Below are positions 9,807-18,676 of a DNA stretch of 64,000 nt, one piece after another (positions within the stretch are counted from its first letter, which is position 1; every line of letters begins with the position of its first letter). The translations under genes and the position numbers were made by a program. Source of the stretch: Pantoea vagans. GTDB lineage: Bacteria > Pseudomonadota > Gammaproteobacteria > Enterobacterales > Enterobacteriaceae. Location of the stretch: the NCBI RefSeq assembly GCF_004792415.1, contig NZ_CP038854.1:186001-250000 (forward strand), given 5' to 3'. The notes under the pieces were generated by a model. The model was given only the letters and a program-made list of their open reading frames with translations. It was not told the DNA's origin and ran no database searches.

Positions 9807-10180
9807 GTGTAATCAAGCTTTAGTCAACGAACTTTCCAGAAATAAAGGTTATTACTTTGCAAGGATATCGGTAGGTCAGTTCTCTCTCAATCATGAAGGT
9901 GGCGCTTTGATATGAAGACAAAATTCTGATGAGCAGCATGATTTTATCGCCCGCCTTCTGTGTCAGCAGGTTTAAAATGGCTTAAAGATTACAGGTGAAC
10001 TCGATCTGTTTTACTCTTTTCAAATTACTTCAATAACTAATCAATCGCTCAATTCATTTATGAAAAAAAGCTCTAAATACGTTATTGCTTGATTCAAATC
10101 AAAGATTAATTAAATGCTACCTTGCAAAAAAATGATATCAGATAATTAATGTGCTCTTTGATAAAGAAAAGGAGTTCTCG
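9807..10180. other. AT-rich intergenic region before hcp
   Basis: No convincing gene. The base composition drops sharply to AT-rich, marking the left edge of the type VI mini-island. It contains the FNR-type palindrome listed separately and -10-like GATAAT at 10141-10146. Confidence 0.5.
10089..10102 (+). promoter_or_regulatory. FNR box upstream of hcp
   Basis: TTGATTCAAATCAA is an exact match to the FNR consensus TTGAT-N4-ATCAA. It is centred about 85 bp upstream of the hcp ATG, with -10-like sequences 40-50 bp downstream, so oxygen-dependent activation is plausible. Confidence 0.6.
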
Positions 10181-10669
10181 ATGGCTATTCCAGTTTACCT
10201 ATGGCTTGAAGATGATGGCGGAATCCGCATAAAAGGAAATGTTGATTTGAATGGTAGGGAGGGGAGTATAGAAGTTAGCGAACTGATGCACTCCATTGAA
10301 CAAGTTACCGATCCTTTGAACGGAAAAATTACTGCAAAAAGTTTGCATAGTTCTTATTCGTTTATGAAAGAAATCGATAATTCTTCTCCATTTCTTTACA
10401 AAGCTCTCTCTACAGGTCAGACATTAAAGTCAGCAGTCTTCAGATTCTATAGAATAAACTATAATGGACAGGAGCAAGAGTATTTCAGAACAACACTTGA
10501 GGAAGTTAAGGTTATAGAGATAGAGCCATTAATGATGGATGTTAAAAATCATCATTGGGAAAAGCATAATCATGCTGAATACATTGATTTTTTGTATAAA
10601 AAAATTACATGGCATTATCTGGATGGCAATGTAATTCATTCTGATTCATGGAGCGAGAGGAATGCATAA
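10181..10669 (+). CDS. hcp: Hcp tube protein of type VI secretion (TssD)
   Basis: Forms the stacked hexameric inner tube of the type VI apparatus and can carry small effectors in its lumen. The 162-residue protein begins MAIPVYLWLEDDGGIRIKG and includes LMHSIEQVTDPLNGKITAKS, the enterobacterial Hcp pattern. A good site, AAGGAG, precedes ATG 10181; an in-frame ATG at 10151 lacks one. Its stop overlaps the next gene start (TAATG), so tube and cargo are translated together. No other T6SS structural gene is present, so this is an accessory hcp island that must use an apparatus encoded elsewhere. Confidence 0.88.
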   Translation: MAIPVYLWLEDDGGIRIKGNVDLNGREGSIEVSELMHSIEQVTDPLNGKITAKSLHSSYSFMKEIDNSSPFLYKALSTGQTLKSAVFRFYRINYNGQEQEYFRTTLEEVKVIEIEPLMMDVKNHHWEKHNHAEYIDFLYKKITWHYLDGNVIHSDSWSERNA

Positions 10670-11031
10670 TGGCATGGGAATATAATGTGGCAACGCACAC
10701 TTTCACACGTAATGGTGAAACATACACCGCAAATTACGCTGGAGCGACGGGTTATAAGAATGATAGTGATCAGGAATGCGTAAGCAATAAAGGTCCACTA
10801 CCCAGAGGCAGCTATACCATTGGTTCTCCCCATAATTCGGTTCATACCGGAAAATACACGCTCGACCTCATACCCGCTCTAAGTAATGCTATGTGTGGCC
10901 GGTCGGAATTTCGCATTCATGGAGCAAGTAAGAAGCATCCACTGGATTCATCAGAAGGCTGCATAATCGCTACCCTCAGCGTCCGTAAAAGCATCTGGGC
11001 AAGTGGTGATAGGGAGTTAAATGTAAAATGA
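10669..11031 (+). CDS. Tlde1-type peptidoglycan-targeting T6SS effector (DUF2778)
   Basis: Probable L,D-transpeptidase-fold toxin that acts on peptidoglycan in the rival periplasm. The 120-residue protein carries the YkuD-like catalytic pattern FRIHGASKKHPLDSSEGCI near residues 80-100, with the histidine and the nucleophilic cysteine of Tlde1 effectors. An earlier GXLPRGSYTIG-type segment (GPLPRGSYTIG) is also typical of DUF2778. It has no signal peptide, as expected for Hcp-delivered cargo. It overlaps hcp by 1 nt and the immunity gene by 4 nt. Cell-wall target and transpeptidase chemistry come from the family, not from this sequence alone. Confidence 0.82.
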   Translation: MAWEYNVATHTFTRNGETYTANYAGATGYKNDSDQECVSNKGPLPRGSYTIGSPHNSVHTGKYTLDLIPALSNAMCGRSEFRIHGASKKHPLDSSEGCIIATLSVRKSIWASGDRELNVK

Positions 11032-11609
11032 AATCACTTCTTATTATATTTGTTGCTGTTTTTTCACCTGTTTTGATGGCTAACCCGATGACAGGTTTCG
11101 GCGCAAATTATTACAATGAAGAATCATCCGTCACTTATTACGACACTCATAAGGACTTAGTGCCCAAAGTGGTTATTGGCGATCGGCTCTTTCCATTTGA
11201 GATTAGCCGCCTTACTGATATCGCTAAACAAACTGGCGCAGTGGTTAACCGGGATGATTTTGCATCATGGCTCTGCCTGACATCCGAAAACATAACCTAT
11301 TGGTTTATCTCCGATAATGAAATGGGGCAGGGCGATTTAACGGCAATAGCCATTGCCAGAGAGGAAAAGCAAAAAGGGTGTTCTGCCTATAAACGTTATC
11401 TGAATGTCTCTGTTAAAGGCATCCCTTTACTCGGTGCATCAACAGCCACTCTTTTCGCGACGTTCTCCAGCAAGCCCGAAGGGAAGATAACGCAATACTG
11501 CAATGACTCACGCCGTTACGGTGATTTCACACAGTCAACCTGTCTTCAATATTATCGTGAAAAAGGCATCACCAAAGGCGTAATCATCAGCCAGATTACG
11601 GCCAGCTAA
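11028..11609 (+). CDS. Periplasmic immunity protein for the Tlde1-type effector
   Basis: Predicted Tldi-type immunity protein of 193 residues. It starts with a cleavable signal peptide (MKSLLIIFVAVFSPVLMA, then NP), matching a periplasmic toxin. No catalytic motif is visible; four cysteines could pair in the periplasm. Its ATG overlaps the effector stop (ATGA), which fits an effector-immunity pair. Assignment rests on position, size and export signal; I do not recognise the fold. Confidence 0.7.
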   Translation: MKSLLIIFVAVFSPVLMANPMTGFGANYYNEESSVTYYDTHKDLVPKVVIGDRLFPFEISRLTDIAKQTGAVVNRDDFASWLCLTSENITYWFISDNEMGQGDLTAIAIAREEKQKGCSAYKRYLNVSVKGIPLLGASTATLFATFSSKPEGKITQYCNDSRRYGDFTQSTCLQYYREKGITKGVIISQITAS

Positions 11610-11916
11610 TCATATTCCAGAGGTTATCTGACACATAACCTCTGATTTAATCAGACGCCCGCCTGAAAAAATATAAGACAATTTTCTGCATAGCTTTGCC
11701 ATGCACTGGTTTTGAGCAAATAAATATCAGTTTACGAAGAGCGTTAAACGCAAAATATCACCCTGACATCCAGCCTTATCGACTTATACCCTCCTGTCGA
11801 CTTCATTATCTCCCCATTATGACGAATTCAATAAAGCATAAAACAATATGATGTTTTACCAATAATCGACTGCGCAGCACACTGGTCCGCAACCGGAATG
11901 AACAAGGACCAGGTGA
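11610..11916. other. Intergenic region after the T6SS mini-island
   Basis: No gene. It carries the hairpin listed below, then AT-rich sequence up to the ribosome site of the monooxygenase gene. Composition returns to GC-rich at about 11900, marking the right edge of the island. Confidence 0.5.
11619..11643 (+). terminator. Hairpin after the immunity gene
   Basis: Perfect 9-bp inverted repeat AGAGGTTAT / ATAACCTCT with a 7-nt loop, 10 nt after the immunity stop. The following T-tract is weak. Confidence 0.5.
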
Positions 11917-12915
11917 ATGGCATATCGATTAAGTCTGTTAGACAAAGCGCCCGTGCTGCAGGGCGAGTCGCCTGCAGCAGCACTGCAGCGCACGCTGCAG
12001 CTGGCGCAGTTAGCTGAGGAGTGGGGTTATCACCGCTTCTGGCTGGCGGAACATCACAATACTGCGCAGCTCGCCAGTCCTTCACCGGAAGTGTTGATTG
12101 CCTGGATCATTGCTCAGACCCGCCATATTCGTGTCGGCTCGGGCGGGGTGATGTTGCAGCATTACAGCCCGTATAAAGTGGCGGAAAACTTTAACCTGCT
12201 CGCCTCACTGGCACCGGGCCGCATCGATCTCGGTGTGGGCAAAGCGCCGGGCGGACTGCCACTTTCAACCCATGCCCTGCAACAGGGTGTCGATGCGGCT
12301 AAAAAAGGCAGCTTTGCCGAACAGCTTCAGCTGCTGGATAGCTGGCTTAAACCTACACAGGTACAGCCTGATGACGAAAGTTTAGCCGCGACGCCGCTGC
12401 CATCACGTCCTGCTAACCGTTTTCTGCTGGGTGCCAGTGAAGAGAGCGCACGGCTGGCGGCCAGTCTGGGCTGGCAGTTCGTCTTTGCAGCTCATATCAA
12501 TGGCGACCGCCAGTTGCTGGAGCACGCACTGAGTACCTTCTCTCGCCTCAGTAATGGCCAGCGCGCACTGGTCGCTGTTCAGGTAGTGGTGGCCGACTCG
12601 CCCGCCGAGGCTGACCTGCTGGTTTCCACGCTGCGTCATTATCATGTGTCGGTGAAAGACGGGCCTGGCGTCAACGTCGGCAGTCTTGAACAGGCTGAGC
12701 GCTATGTGCGTCAGGGTGGATATCGCGATTATCAGATTGAGCCGCGCACGCCGTCACTGCTGAAAGGCACCGCAGCACAGGTTCATGCCCAGCTGGATGC
12801 GCTGCACCATAATTTCGACATTGATGAATTCGTTATCGACACGCCGATTACCGAGCCGGTTGCCCGCCTGCAGTCACTGGAGTTGCTGGCTACGCATCAT
12901 CTGGTTGCAGCCTGA
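11917..12915 (+). CDS. Luciferase-like flavin monooxygenase (YtmO-type LLM)
   Basis: FMN-dependent bacterial-luciferase-fold oxygenase of 332 residues. It shows the family patterns FWLAEHHN near residue 46, IRVGSGGVMLQHYSPYKVAENF near 77, and APGRIDLGVGKAPGG near 107. It opens a run of eight rightward genes that also contains an M20 deacylase, a second LLM oxygenase, a GNAT and an amino acid ABC importer. That gene set matches the Bacillus ytm/yxe operons acting on N-acetylated S-modified cysteines, so C-S bond oxidation of such a substrate is the best guess. Confidence 0.82.
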   Translation: MAYRLSLLDKAPVLQGESPAAALQRTLQLAQLAEEWGYHRFWLAEHHNTAQLASPSPEVLIAWIIAQTRHIRVGSGGVMLQHYSPYKVAENFNLLASLAPGRIDLGVGKAPGGLPLSTHALQQGVDAAKKGSFAEQLQLLDSWLKPTQVQPDDESLAATPLPSRPANRFLLGASEESARLAASLGWQFVFAAHINGDRQLLEHALSTFSRLSNGQRALVAVQVVVADSPAEADLLVSTLRHYHVSVKDGPGVNVGSLEQAERYVRQGGYRDYQIEPRTPSLLKGTAAQVHAQLDALHHNFDIDEFVIDTPITEPVARLQSLELLATHHLVAA

Positions 12916-12934
12916 GTCTGAGTGGAGAGTCATC

Positions 12935-14086
12935 ATGAGCAATGCATCACAACTGATTGAATGGCGGCGTGAATTGCATACCTGGCCGGAGCTGTCGGGT
13001 CAGGAGTTCGCCACCACCGCCCGGCTGCGGGGCTGGTTGCAGGCGGCGGGCATCCGGCTGCTCGACTATCCCCTTGAGACGGGTCTTGTGGCGGAAATTG
13101 GCAGCGGAGAGACCGTTATCGCCCTGCGCGCCGACATCGATGCGTTGCCGATCCATGAGGCGAGCGGCGTGCGTTTTCACTCCCGTCATCCCGGCGTGAT
13201 GCACGCCTGCGGTCACGACCTCCATAGCGCGGTGATGCTGGGCGCGGCGTTACAGCTTAACGCCGGGGCCGATCAGTTGCCTGGTCGGGTGCGCATCCTG
13301 TTTCAGCCCGCTGAGGAGATAGCGCGCGGAGCACGCCAGTTTATTGACGCGGGCGTGCTGGATGAGGTTCAGGCTATTTTCGGCATGCACAACGAGCCTT
13401 CACTGCCTGTCGGCACCTTTGCCACCCGCAGTGGCGCGTTCTATGCCAATACAGACAAATTTATTATTCGCGTTACCGGCAAAGGCGCACATGCCGCCTA
13501 TCCGGAGCAGGGCGTCGACAGTATTGTCACCGCCAGTCAGATTATCCAGGCCTTACAGGGACTCACCAGTCGCAGCTTCAGTGCGCTGGACAGTCTGGTG
13601 CTGAGCATTACCCGCATCGACGGCGGCAAAAGCTGGAACATATTGCCGGGCGGCGTGGAGTTTGGCGGCACGGCCCGCACTCACGATTTACAGCTGCGTG
13701 CCGAACTGGAACAGCGGGTGCGCACGCTGGTTGAGCACTTTGCTGAAGCCAATGGCGCGCAGGCGACCCTGAGCTGGCATCCCGGCCCGCCGGTGCTAAT
13801 CAACGATGCGCACTGGGCAACCTTCAGCAGTGACGTCGCGCAGCAGGCAGGCTATCGGGTGCAGTCCGCCGAACTGCATCTGCTGGGTGAGGATTTTGCG
13901 TTCTATCTGCAACAGGTGCCGGGTGCGTTTGTCAGCATCGGCAGCGCCAGTGATTTCGGTCTGCACCATGCCAGCTTCACCCCGGATGAGGCGCTGATTG
14001 CCCCCGCCGCCGACTACTTCGCCCGACTGGCCCGCCAGGCGCTACAACACCTCAATGCGCGATGTCGGGAAGCCATTCTGAACTGA
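12935..14086 (+). CDS. M20-family amidohydrolase (N-acyl amino acid deacylase, YtnL/YxeP-like)
   Basis: Di-metal aminoacylase of 383 residues. Metal ligands are visible in HACGHD (residues 90-95) and PAEE near 125, with RADIDALP just before and GKGAHAAYP in the lid domain, as in hippurate hydrolases. The open frame begins earlier, but ATG 12935 follows GGAGAG and lies 20 nt after the previous stop. In the ytm/yxe scheme this enzyme removes the acetyl group that the GNAT adds, releasing free cysteine after the S-substituent is oxidised away. Confidence 0.85.
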   Translation: MSNASQLIEWRRELHTWPELSGQEFATTARLRGWLQAAGIRLLDYPLETGLVAEIGSGETVIALRADIDALPIHEASGVRFHSRHPGVMHACGHDLHSAVMLGAALQLNAGADQLPGRVRILFQPAEEIARGARQFIDAGVLDEVQAIFGMHNEPSLPVGTFATRSGAFYANTDKFIIRVTGKGAHAAYPEQGVDSIVTASQIIQALQGLTSRSFSALDSLVLSITRIDGGKSWNILPGGVEFGGTARTHDLQLRAELEQRVRTLVEHFAEANGAQATLSWHPGPPVLINDAHWATFSSDVAQQAGYRVQSAELHLLGEDFAFYLQQVPGAFVSIGSASDFGLHHASFTPDEALIAPAADYFARLARQALQHLNARCREAILN

Positions 14087-14166
14087 ATTCATTTGCAGCC
14101 CGTTAAAACACGGGGGTTCTGACAACCCTCGTCGGGCATCGCTACGACTAAAAAAGAGAGAGCATC

Positions 14167-15480
14167 ATGACCACAAGACAACTTCGGCTGGGCACTATTC
14201 TGCATGGCGCGTCGGGAAACATGTCTGCCTGGCGCCATCCGGCGGCGCAGGCCGATGCCAGTATTAATCTGGAGTACGCCAAAAAAATCGCCCGCAAGGC
14301 GGAGCAGGGCAAGCTCGATTTTCTGTTTGTCGCCGACGGGTTGTTTATTAATGAGAAATCGATCCCGCACTTTCTTAATCGTTTTGAACCGCTGACGCTG
14401 CTCTCGGCACTGGCGGGCGTCACGGAACATCTGGGGCTGGTCGGTACCGTTTCCACCTCTTACAGCGAGCCGTTCACCGTGGCGCGTCAGTTTGCCAGCC
14501 TCGATCACCTCAGCGGCGGGCGTGCGGGCTGGAACGTTGTCACCTCGCCGCTGGAGGGTTCCGCCAAAAACTTTTCCCGCGAGAAACACCCGGAACACGC
14601 GTTGCGTTACCGCATTGCCGACGAGTATCTGCAGGTTGTGAAAGGCTTGTGGGATTCGTGGGAGCAGGATGCCTTTGTACGGGACAAGGAGAGTGGCCAG
14701 TTCTTCGACCTGGCGAAGCTGCATACGCTTGATCATCACGGTGACTTCTTCCAGGTGCAGGGACCGCTTAACATCGCCCGCACGCCGCAGGGCCGTCCGA
14801 TCATCTTCCAGGCGGGTGCGTCCGATGACGGTAAAAAGCTGGCGGCGCGCCATGCTGACGCCATCTTTACCCATCAGCCAACCCGTGAAGAAGCCCAGGC
14901 ATTTTATCAGGATGTGAAACAGCAGCTGGTAGCGAACGGTCGCCAGCCAGAGGATCTGCACATCTTCCAGGGTGTCAGCGTGATCGTGGGTGATGATGCG
15001 GAAGACGTAGAGCGTCAGTATCAGACCACGGCGGCGCTGGTATCGATTACCGATGCACTTAACTACCTCGGTCGTTTCTTCGACCACCATGACTTTTCAC
15101 AATATCCGCTGGATGAGCCGTTCCCGGACATCGGCGACATCGGGCAGAACAGCTTCCGCAGCACCACCGACGAGATCAAACGCAAAGCACAGCAGCATGG
15201 CCATATGCTGCGCCAGGCGGCACTGGAAGCCGCAACGCCGCGTCCGCTGTTTCACGGCACGCCGGAAGAGGTCGCGGATGGCCTGCAGCTCTGGTTTGAG
15301 ACCCACGCCACAGACGGCTTCATCATTAATGGCGGCACACCCGATACCTTTGAGCGTTTTGTCGACCGCGTGGTGCCGATTCTGCAGGCTCGCGGCCTGA
15401 CGCGCCGCGACTACCCTGGCAGCACCCTTCGCGACAGCTTCTCCCTGAAACAACCCGTTAATCAGTTCACCTCAAAATAA
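14167..15480 (+). CDS. NtaA/SnaA/DszA-type FMN monooxygenase (YtnJ/YxeK-like)
   Basis: Second flavin-dependent oxygenase, 437 residues, from the nitrilotriacetate/desulfurisation branch. It starts with [20 protein letters not shown] and shows [24 protein letters not shown] near residue 115 and [13 protein letters not shown] near 218. YxeK of this branch oxidises N-acetyl-S-(2-succino)cysteine. A purine-rich site lies upstream of ATG 14167 and it belongs to the same operon as its neighbours. Reduced FMN must come from a reductase not encoded here. Confidence 0.85.
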   Translation: MTTRQLRLGTILHGASGNMSAWRHPAAQADASINLEYAKKIARKAEQGKLDFLFVADGLFINEKSIPHFLNRFEPLTLLSALAGVTEHLGLVGTVSTSYSEPFTVARQFASLDHLSGGRAGWNVVTSPLEGSAKNFSREKHPEHALRYRIADEYLQVVKGLWDSWEQDAFVRDKESGQFFDLAKLHTLDHHGDFFQVQGPLNIARTPQGRPIIFQAGASDDGKKLAARHADAIFTHQPTREEAQAFYQDVKQQLVANGRQPEDLHIFQGVSVIVGDDAEDVERQYQTTAALVSITDALNYLGRFFDHHDFSQYPLDEPFPDIGDIGQNSFRSTTDEIKRKAQQHGHMLRQAALEAATPRPLFHGTPEEVADGLQLWFETHATDGFIINGGTPDTFERFVDRVVPILQARGLTRRDYPGSTLRDSFSLKQPVNQFTSK

Positions 15481-15491
15481 GAGCCTACGTC

Positions 15492-16433
15492 ATGAAAAAA
15501 ACATCGCGTCTTCTTGCCCTGCTTATTCTGGCCGCCAGCAGCCATGCGCTGGCTGAAGGCACCAGCGTTTCCTATAACGGCCAGCGCGTCAGCCTGGAAG
15601 CGAATAAAGCGCCGATTAATACGGTGAAAAATCCTGACGCCATCGCGCAACTGCCCGCGGGACATCACTTTGTGGTGCCGGGCGCCTTTACCGTGGCCGT
15701 GGCGGCGCAGAACTCTCCGCCGCTGACGGTGTTTTCCGATGACAACAAAACCCTGCTCGGCAGCGAAGTGGATATTGCCCGACTGGTTGCGGACAGCCTG
15801 GGATTAAAACTTAACGTCGTACCGACGTCGTGGGAAGACTGGCCGCTGGGTGTGGCCTCGGGCAAGTATGATGCGGCGATCTCCAACATTACCGTGACTA
15901 AAGAGCGCAAAGAGAAGTTCGACTTCGCCACCTATCGCAAAGACTCACTCGGCTTTTATGTCAAAACCAGTAGCCCGATTAAGTCACTGACCAAAGCGGA
16001 AGACATTGCCGGACTGCGGATCATCGTGGGATCCGGCACCAATCAGGAGGCGATTCTGCTGGCGTGGGATAAAGAGAATCAGGCAAAAGGCCTGAAAGCC
16101 TTTACGCCGGTCTATACCAAAGATGACGCCGCCCAGACGCTGGCACTGCAGGCGGGGCGGGCCGATGCCTACTTCGGTCCTAACGTGATTGGTGCCTGGA
16201 AAGCGGCGCTGACCGGTAAAACCCGGCTGGTCGGCAGCGTGGATGGCGGCTGGCCAAAAGCGGCGCACATTGCCGTGACGGTGAAGAAAGGCAGCGGCCT
16301 CGCGGAACCGATCAGCACCGCGCTGAATGGCGTCATCGGCAATGGCGATTATCAGAAGGTGCTGAACCGCTGGGGTGAAGGCGTGGAGCATATCGATCGT
16401 TCTGAAATCAACCCCGCCGGCCTGGGCGACTAA
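15492..16433 (+). CDS. Polar amino acid ABC transporter binding protein (copy 1)
   Basis: Periplasmic solute-binding protein of the SBP_bac_3 family, 313 residues, with a signal peptide ending ASSHALAEG. The family signature SWEDWPLGVASGKYDAAISNITVTKERK contains the ligand-binding segment. It sits 11 nt after the YtnJ-like oxygenase. A paralogue (18673-19572) shares long stretches such as SWEDWPLG, ITVTKER versus IAVTEER, and SGTNQE, so the operon carries two binding proteins for one permease, as ytmJ and ytmK do in Bacillus. Confidence 0.88.
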   Translation: MKKTSRLLALLILAASSHALAEGTSVSYNGQRVSLEANKAPINTVKNPDAIAQLPAGHHFVVPGAFTVAVAAQNSPPLTVFSDDNKTLLGSEVDIARLVADSLGLKLNVVPTSWEDWPLGVASGKYDAAISNITVTKERKEKFDFATYRKDSLGFYVKTSSPIKSLTKAEDIAGLRIIVGSGTNQEAILLAWDKENQAKGLKAFTPVYTKDDAAQTLALQAGRADAYFGPNVIGAWKAALTGKTRLVGSVDGGWPKAAHIAVTVKKGSGLAEPISTALNGVIGNGDYQKVLNRWGEGVEHIDRSEINPAGLGD

Positions 16434-16443
16434 GGAGCTGACC

Positions 16444-16962
16444 ATGAGTGAATCCACTTTCCGCGAAGTTTCGCCGGAGGCTCCCGAGCTGCAACCGATT
16501 CTGGGTGGTTTGTTTGGTGAATATTCAGCACGTTATGGCGACTTTTTCTCACGCCGTAACGAGCAGGAGCAGGAGCTGACCGAATGGTATCTGCCGCCGC
16601 AGGGACTGTTTATTGTGCTGGAGCGCGACGGCGAAATCATCGCGATGGGCGCTTACAAACCTTATGACCCGCAGACCGCTGAGCTGAAACGCATCTGGAC
16701 CCGCAGCGATCTGCGCCGTCAGGGGCTGGCGCTGGTGGTGTTGCAGGAGCTGGAACGGCGCGCCCTGCAGGCGGGCTATCAGCGGCTGTTTCTCACCACT
16801 GGCTTTCGCCAGCCGGAGGCGGTGCGGCTTTATACCGGTCACGGCTATCAGCCACAGTTCGACCTGAGCGGCGATCTGGAGCGTTACGGCCAGCCGCCAC
16901 ACGACGGGCGACTGCGCTTTATTAAAGTGATCGGCGTGTATAACGTCGCTGCGGCAAGTTAA
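16444..16962 (+). CDS. GNAT N-acetyltransferase (YtmI/YxeL-like)
   Basis: Acetyl-CoA-dependent acetyltransferase of 172 residues with the GNAT core RIWTRSDLRRQGLALVVLQELE near residue 80 (acetyl-CoA loop R-R-x-G-L-A). AAGGAG lies before ATG 16444; the longer frame overlaps the upstream gene. In the ytm/yxe pathways the GNAT acetylates the amino group of the S-modified cysteine before oxygenation, which fits its position between the transporter genes and the oxygenases. Confidence 0.82.
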   Translation: MSESTFREVSPEAPELQPILGGLFGEYSARYGDFFSRRNEQEQELTEWYLPPQGLFIVLERDGEIIAMGAYKPYDPQTAELKRIWTRSDLRRQGLALVVLQELERRALQAGYQRLFLTTGFRQPEAVRLYTGHGYQPQFDLSGDLERYGQPPHDGRLRFIKVIGVYNVAAAS

Positions 16963-16971
16963 GGAGTGACG

Positions 16972-17898
16972 ATGAGTAAACATCAACATCTGCAGGTGGT
17001 CCCGGCACGTTATCCGGCGCGCACCGCAGGCGCTATCGTGGCGCTGTTTATCCTGGCGGGCGTGATTCAGTCAGTGGCCTTTAACCCGCGCTGGGAGTGG
17101 GGCGTGTTTGCCCGCTGGTTTTTTGATCCCGTGATCCTGCACGGCCTGGGTCAGACGCTGCTCCTGACTCTGCTGGGCACTATTTTCAGCCTCTTCTTTG
17201 GCGGTCTGCTGGCGCTGGCGCGTCTCTCCTCGTCGTGGCTGCTGAGCACCCTGGCATGGGGCTACATCTGGCTGTTCCGTTCGCTGCCGCTCATCGTGGT
17301 GCTGATCATTCTCTATAACTTCTCCTACCTCTACGACACGCTGTCGATTGGCATTCCGTTTACCGGCCTGTCGTGGGGCGCATTTCAGACGATTAACGTG
17401 CTGGGCCAGTTCCCGGCGGCGGTAATTGGTCTGACGCTGGTGCAGGCGGCTTACAGTGCGGAGATTATCCGTGGCGGGATCCTCGGCGTCGATCACGGTC
17501 AGGTGGAAGCCGCTTCCGCGCTGGGGCTTTCCGCCTCACGACGGACCTTCCGGATCATTCTGCCACAGGCGCTGCGCGCCATTATTCCGACCGCATTCAA
17601 CGAAATCATCAGCCTGGCGAAAGGCACATCCGTGGTTTATGTGCTGGCGATGCCGGAGCTGTTTTACACCATCCAGATGATTTACAACCGTAATCAGGAA
17701 GTGATCCCGCTGCTGATGGTCGGTGCCGCCTGGTATCTGATTATCACCACCGTCCTGTCCGTGATTCAGTATTACGTTGAGCGCTGGCTGGCCCGCAGCG
17801 TGAACCGTGAGCCGCAGCCTTCGCGCTGGCAACAATGGCGCAACCGCGTCACGCCACTTCATCCGACCGAGGAGATCAGCCATGTCCGAAGCCATTGA
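16972..17898 (+). CDS. Amino acid ABC transporter permease
   Basis: Inner-membrane permease of the His/Glu/Cystine family, 308 residues, with about five to six membrane segments and the ATPase-docking EAA-type loop EAASALGLSASRRTFRIILPQALRAIIP. ATG 16972 lies 5 nt after AAGGAG; a GTG at 16966 is too close. It overlaps the ATPase gene by 17 nt. A single permease gene is present, so it probably works as a homodimer, unlike the ytmL/ytmM pair in Bacillus. Confidence 0.88.
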   Translation: MSKHQHLQVVPARYPARTAGAIVALFILAGVIQSVAFNPRWEWGVFARWFFDPVILHGLGQTLLLTLLGTIFSLFFGGLLALARLSSSWLLSTLAWGYIWLFRSLPLIVVLIILYNFSYLYDTLSIGIPFTGLSWGAFQTINVLGQFPAAVIGLTLVQAAYSAEIIRGGILGVDHGQVEAASALGLSASRRTFRIILPQALRAIIPTAFNEIISLAKGTSVVYVLAMPELFYTIQMIYNRNQEVIPLLMVGAAWYLIITTVLSVIQYYVERWLARSVNREPQPSRWQQWRNRVTPLHPTEEISHVRSH

Positions 17899-18676
17899 TT
17901 ACCGCACTTCACACACCACAGGTGCCATCAGTATTACCGGCGTGACCAAGCGTTTTGGTAAACACACAGCGCTGGATGATGTTTCGCTGTCGCTGGAGCC
18001 TGGATCGGTCACGGTGATTCTGGGGCCGTCCGGCTCCGGAAAATCCACGCTGCTGCGCACCATCAATCATCTGGAGCGGGTCGACGAGGGATTCATTCAG
18101 ATTGATGGCGACTTCATCGGCTATCAGCAGCGCGGCGACAAGCTGTATGAACTCAAAGAGAAGGCGATTCTGCGGCAGCGTATCAACGTCGGCTACGTGT
18201 TCCAGAACTTTAATCTGTTTCCGCACCTCAGCGTGCTGGATAACCTGATTGAAGCGCCGATTGCCCATCGTCAGCTGACGAAATCTGAAGCGATAGCGCG
18301 GGCGGGTGAACTGCTGGATATTGTCGGCCTGCGCCATAAAGCCGATGCCTGGCCGCGTCATCTGTCGGGCGGGCAGCAGCAGCGTATCGCTATTGCGCGT
18401 GCCCTGATGCTCAATCCCCGCGTGATGCTGTTCGATGAACCGACCTCGGCGCTGGACCCGGAGCTGGTTGGTGAAGTGCTCGATGTGATCAAAAAGCTGG
18501 CGCGTTCCGGTACCACGCTGGTGATTGTGACCCATGAGATCGGCTTTGCCCGTGAAGTGGCGGACAACGTGGTCTTTATGGTGGATGGCCGGATTGTTGA
18601 GCAGGGCAGCACCACGCAGGTACTGAACAATCCGCGCCATGAGCGCACCCGCCGTTTTCTGGCGCGCGTGTTATGA
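17882..18676 (+). CDS. Amino acid ABC transporter ATPase
   Basis: ATP-binding subunit of 264 residues with Walker A GPSGSGKS, signature LSGGQQQR, Walker B VMLFDEPTSALD and the H-loop IVTHE. ATG 17882 overlaps the permease 3' end. The gene ends in an ATGA overlap with the second binding protein. Together with the permease and two binding proteins it forms a complete importer for a cysteine-like compound. Confidence 0.92.
   Translation: MSEAIDYRTSHTTGAISITGVTKRFGKHTALDDVSLSLEPGSVTVILGPSGSGKSTLLRTINHLERVDEGFIQIDGDFIGYQQRGDKLYELKEKAILRQRINVGYVFQNFNLFPHLSVLDNLIEAPIAHRQLTKSEAIARAGELLDIVGLRHKADAWPRHLSGGQQQRIAIARALMLNPRVMLFDEPTSALDPELVGEVLDVIKKLARSGTTLVIVTHEIGFAREVADNVVFMVDGRIVEQGSTTQVLNNPRHERTRRFLARVL

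Noticed and set aside
14089..15090. 333-codon minus-strand frame opposite the NtaA-type oxygenase
   Set aside because: Antisense shadow; the sense product has complete family motifs.
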